Shown in pieces: positions 4,766 to 7,102 of a stretch of DNA of 7,102 nucleotides (position 1 is its first letter; every line of letters begins with the position of its first letter). Both the position numbers and the translations under genes were made by a program. The notes under the pieces were generated by a model. That model saw nothing but the letters and a program-made list of their open reading frames with translations. It was not told the origin of the DNA and searched no databases. Source of the stretch: an uncultured Eubacteriales bacterium. GTDB lineage: Bacteria; Bacillota; Clostridia; Oscillospirales; Butyricicoccaceae. The stretch spans positions 1-7,102 of the forward strand of contig CAJUGU010000155.1 in assembly GCA_910586105.1 (NCBI GenBank). The letters run 5' to 3'.

Positions 4766-6934
4766 ATGGAGCATCAAAATCGAGGCAGGGTAACGATCCC
4801 CACTGATCTGGACGTGGTGCCGGAAACACTGGAGCTGCTCCGGCGCTGGGGGGCGGACGCGATCCGCGACTGCGACGGTACCGATTACCCGGAAGCGCTC
4901 AAAAATACGGACGCGAAGGTCTACGCGACCTACTACACCACCCGCAAGGACAACGCCTGGGCGAAGGCCAACCCGGACGAGGTGCAGCAATGCTACCTCA
5001 TGACCGGTTTTCATACCGCCGTGGAGGGGCCGCTTGCGATCCCGCTGATGCAGGGGGTCAGCCCGGAGCTGCTTCAGGTCAATACCCGCGACGACATCCG
5101 CCGCTGGTGGGAGGTGGTCGACCGCTCGACCGGCGAACCCCTCCCTCCGGACGGCTGGCGCTATGACGAGCCTTCCGGCTGCGTGGTGGTCGACCGTCCG
5201 GAGCCGTTCCACGACTATACGGTCAGCTTCCTGGCGTACCTGATCTGGGACCCCGTCCATATGTACAACGCTGTGACCAACGGCTGGGATGTGGAGCATC
5301 AGATCACATTCGACGTGCGCCAGCCGAAAACGCACCGCTACAGTCTGGAACGTCTGCGGAAATTCATTGCGGAACGCCACTACGTGGACGTGATCCGATA
5401 CACGACCTTTTTCCACCAGTTCACGTTGGTGTTCGACGAGCTGCACCGGGAAAAATACGTCGACTGGTACGGGTATTCGGCGTCGGTCTCGCCCTATATC
5501 CTGGAACGGTTTGAAAAGGCGGTCGGATACCGTTTCCGTCCGGAATTCATCATCGATCAGGGGTACTATAACAACCAGTACCGCGTCCCCTCCCGTGAAT
5601 ATCTGGACTTTATGGCGTTCCAGCGCCGGGAGGTCGCGGCGCTCGCAAAGGAGTTCGTCGACACCACTCACGAGCTGGGGAAGGAAGCCATGATGTTCCT
5701 GGGCGACCACTGGATCGGGATGGAACCCTTTTTGGAGGAATTCGCTTCGATCGGACTGGATGCCGTCGTCGGCAGCGTGGGCAACGGCGCAACGCTGCGG
5801 CTGATCTCGGATATCCCGGGCGTGAAATATACCGAAGGGCGGTTTTTGCCCTATTTCTTCCCGGACACCTTCCACGAAGGCGGCGACCCCGTCCGTGAGG
5901 CAAAGGAAAACTGGGTGACCGCCCGCCGCGCGATCCTCCGCAAACCGATCGACCGGATCGGCTACGGCGGGTATTTAAAGCTGGCGTGCGAGTTCCCGGA
6001 ATTTTTGGATTACGTCGAACAGGTGTGCAACGAATTCCGCCAGCTGTACGACAACATCGGCGGCGCGTCGCCCTACTGCGTGAAGACGGTCGCGGTGCTC
6101 AATTGCTGGGGCAAGGCGCGCTCATGGGGCTGCCATATGGTCCACCACGCGCTTTACCACAAGCAAAATTACTCCTACGCGGGCGTGATCGAAGCCCTCG
6201 CGGGCGCGCCCTTTGACGTGCGCTTCCTGAGCTTCGACGAGCTGCGGCAGGACCCCGGCGTGCTGGACGGCGTCGACGTGCTGCTGAACATCGGCGACGC
6301 GGACACGGCGCATACCGGCGGCGCGGTCTGGGAGGATCCTGCGGTCTCCGCTGCGGTCAAACGGTTCGTCAGCCGGGGCGGCGGGCTGATTGGCGTCGGC
6401 GAACCCTCCGGGCGCCAGTATCAGGGACGGTTTTTGCAGCTGTCCGGCGTGCTGGGCGTGGAGAAGGAGACTGGCATGACGCTGGGCTATGATAAATACA
6501 ACTGGGAAGAGCACCGGGGGCATTTTATCCTGGCCGACTGCGCCGGGCCGGTGGATTTCGGCGAAGGCAAAAAAGGGATCTATGCGCTGGAAGGCGCGCA
6601 GGTGCTGGTACAGCGCGAACGGGAGGTACAGCTTGCCGTCCATGGGTTCGGCGCAGGGCGCGCGGTGTACCTTTCGGGCCTGCCGTATTCGTTCGAGAAT
6701 GCGCGGCTGCTTTACCGCGCGATCCTCTGGAGCTCCCACAGTGAGGGCGATCTGCACCGGTGGTTTTCCGAAAACTACAACGTGGAGGTGCACGCCTATC
6801 TGGAAAGCGGTAAATTCTGCGTCGTGAATAACACGTATGAGCCGCAGCGCACGGTGATCTATCAAGGGCAAGGGGAGTCGTTCCCGCTTGCGCTGGAAGC
6901 AAACGAGATTCGTTGGTATCCGATCGAAACATGA
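4766..6934 (+). CDS. gnpA: 1,3-beta-galactosyl-N-acetylhexosamine phosphorylase (GH112)
   Basis: This 722-residue cytoplasmic enzyme splits galacto-N-biose or lacto-N-biose I with phosphate into galactose 1-phosphate and GalNAc or GlcNAc. It matches the bifidobacterial lacto-N-biose phosphorylase as I recall it, along its whole length. A catalytic TIM barrel spans about 1-430, with WGADAIRDCDG (28-38), RYTTFFHQFTLVFDE (211-225), MMFLGDHWIG (309-318, D314 corresponding to the general acid) and KYTEGRFLPYFFPDTF (354-369). A glutamine-amidotransferase-like domain follows at about 437-660, with GGGLIGVGEPSG (538-549), then a small C-terminal beta domain. No signal peptide is visible. The start has AAGGGGG five bases upstream. 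It is the last gene of the operon. Compared with the bifidobacterial enzyme (about 750 residues) it seems to lack a loop near 583-605. A galactosyl-rhamnose phosphorylase, also GH112, is less likely but not excluded. Confidence 0.93.
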   Translation: MEHQNRGRVTIPTDLDVVPETLELLRRWGADAIRDCDGTDYPEALKNTDAKVYATYYTTRKDNAWAKANPDEVQQCYLMTGFHTAVEGPLAIPLMQGVSPELLQVNTRDDIRRWWEVVDRSTGEPLPPDGWRYDEPSGCVVVDRPEPFHDYTVSFLAYLIWDPVHMYNAVTNGWDVEHQITFDVRQPKTHRYSLERLRKFIAERHYVDVIRYTTFFHQFTLVFDELHREKYVDWYGYSASVSPYILERFEKAVGYRFRPEFIIDQGYYNNQYRVPSREYLDFMAFQRREVAALAKEFVDTTHELGKEAMMFLGDHWIGMEPFLEEFASIGLDAVVGSVGNGATLRLISDIPGVKYTEGRFLPYFFPDTFHEGGDPVREAKENWVTARRAILRKPIDRIGYGGYLKLACEFPEFLDYVEQVCNEFRQLYDNIGGASPYCVKTVAVLNCWGKARSWGCHMVHHALYHKQNYSYAGVIEALAGAPFDVRFLSFDELRQDPGVLDGVDVLLNIGDADTAHTGGAVWEDPAVSAAVKRFVSRGGGLIGVGEPSGRQYQGRFLQLSGVLGVEKETGMTLGYDKYNWEEHRGHFILADCAGPVDFGEGKKGIYALEGAQVLVQREREVQLAVHGFGAGRAVYLSGLPYSFENARLLYRAILWSSHSEGDLHRWFSENYNVEVHAYLESGKFCVVNNTYEPQRTVIYQGQGESFPLALEANEIRWYPIET

Positions 6935-6949
6935 CCTCCCAAAGGTTTG

Positions 6950-6985
6950 CGGAGCCGTCCTATTTTCGGGGCGGCTCCGTTTCTT
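6950..6985 (+). terminator. Intrinsic terminator at the end of the operon
   Basis: CGGAGCCGTCC (6950-6960) pairs with GGGCGGCTCCG (6969-6979), eleven pairs with one G-T, around an 8-base loop. It is followed by TTTCTT. It begins 15 bases after the phosphorylase stop codon and marks the 3' end of the transcript. Confidence 0.85.
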
Positions 6986-7046
6986 ATGCATGCGAAGGGT
7001 AAACGCACGCGAGCCCGCGCCGCTGCAAGCATGAGATAAGCGGCGG

Positions 7047-7102
7047 TCGCCGGGGCGCTGCCCCTGGACCCCGGTCCTACGCGGACAGCGCCAAAGGGAC
7101 TC
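7047..7102 (+). repeat. GC-rich palindromic dispersed repeat, right copy (cut by window end)
   Basis: A chain of small palindromes: GGGGC (7052-7056) pairs with GCCCC (7060-7064) around GCT, and GTCC (7074-7077) pairs with GGAC (7083-7086). The terminal AAAGGGACTC looks like the first arm of a further palindrome that continues past the window. The segment 7074-7092 matches 39-21 of the minus strand at 16 of 19 positions, and TCGCCGGGG (7047-7055) matches 52-44, so the two edges carry the same element in inverted orientation. No gene is visible between the operon terminator and this repeat; that stretch shows only a weak inverted repeat (7018-7024 with 7039-7045). Confidence 0.6.

Noticed and set aside
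4712..5875. A 387-codon open frame antisense to the start of the phosphorylase gene
   Set aside because: The opposite strand carries clear GH112 motifs throughout; the antisense frame is a composition shadow.
6122..6991. A 289-codon open frame antisense to the phosphorylase 3' end
   Set aside because: It starts inside the operon terminator and shows no known family; the sense strand is well conserved.
6986..7102. A CRISPR array, attachment site or RNA gene at the right edge
   Set aside because: There are no regularly spaced identical repeats, no tRNA-like cloverleaf and no integrase nearby; only the palindromic dispersed repeat is supported.

Overview
The window looks like a chromosomal piece of a GC-rich gut Firmicute, most likely a Clostridia/Oscillospiraceae-type organism. 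The support is strong AGGAGG-like ribosome binding sites, a Firmicute-type lipoprotein signal, near-consensus sigma-A promoters, intrinsic terminators, and short GC-rich palindromic repeats at both edges of a kind I associate with that group. The genus cannot be fixed from the sequence alone.

Layout, left to right: a palindromic repeat tract (about 6-52); an AraC-family regulator on the minus strand (64-903); an AT-rich divergent control region (904-1260) with a promoter facing each way and several candidate operators; then a plus-strand operon. The operon encodes a sugar-binding lipoprotein (1261-2643), an intrinsic terminator in the gap (2690-2726), two ABC permeases (2762-3637 and 3651-4538), a 68-residue two-helix membrane protein (4545-4751) and a GH112 galactosyl-N-acetylhexosamine phosphorylase (4766-6934). 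A terminator at 6950-6985 closes the operon. The right edge (7047-7102) holds a second copy of the left-edge repeat, in opposite orientation and cut by the window end.

How the genes work together: the lipoprotein and the two permeases form an importer for a beta-galactoside disaccharide. The phosphorylase then splits the sugar inside the cell with inorganic phosphate into galactose 1-phosphate and an N-acetylhexosamine, so the energy of the glycosidic bond is kept. The likely substrates are galacto-N-biose (mucin core 1) and lacto-N-biose I (milk and mucin glycans). The operon has no ATPase and none of the enzymes that process the two products, so both must be encoded elsewhere. The divergent AraC-type protein is the obvious candidate sensor and activator. 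This is a compact version of a known pathway. I found no clear sign of an undescribed defence, mobile or RNA-guided system. The most interesting points are the inverted edge repeats, the well-resolved divergent control region, the terminator between the binding protein and permease genes, and the uncharacterised small membrane protein.
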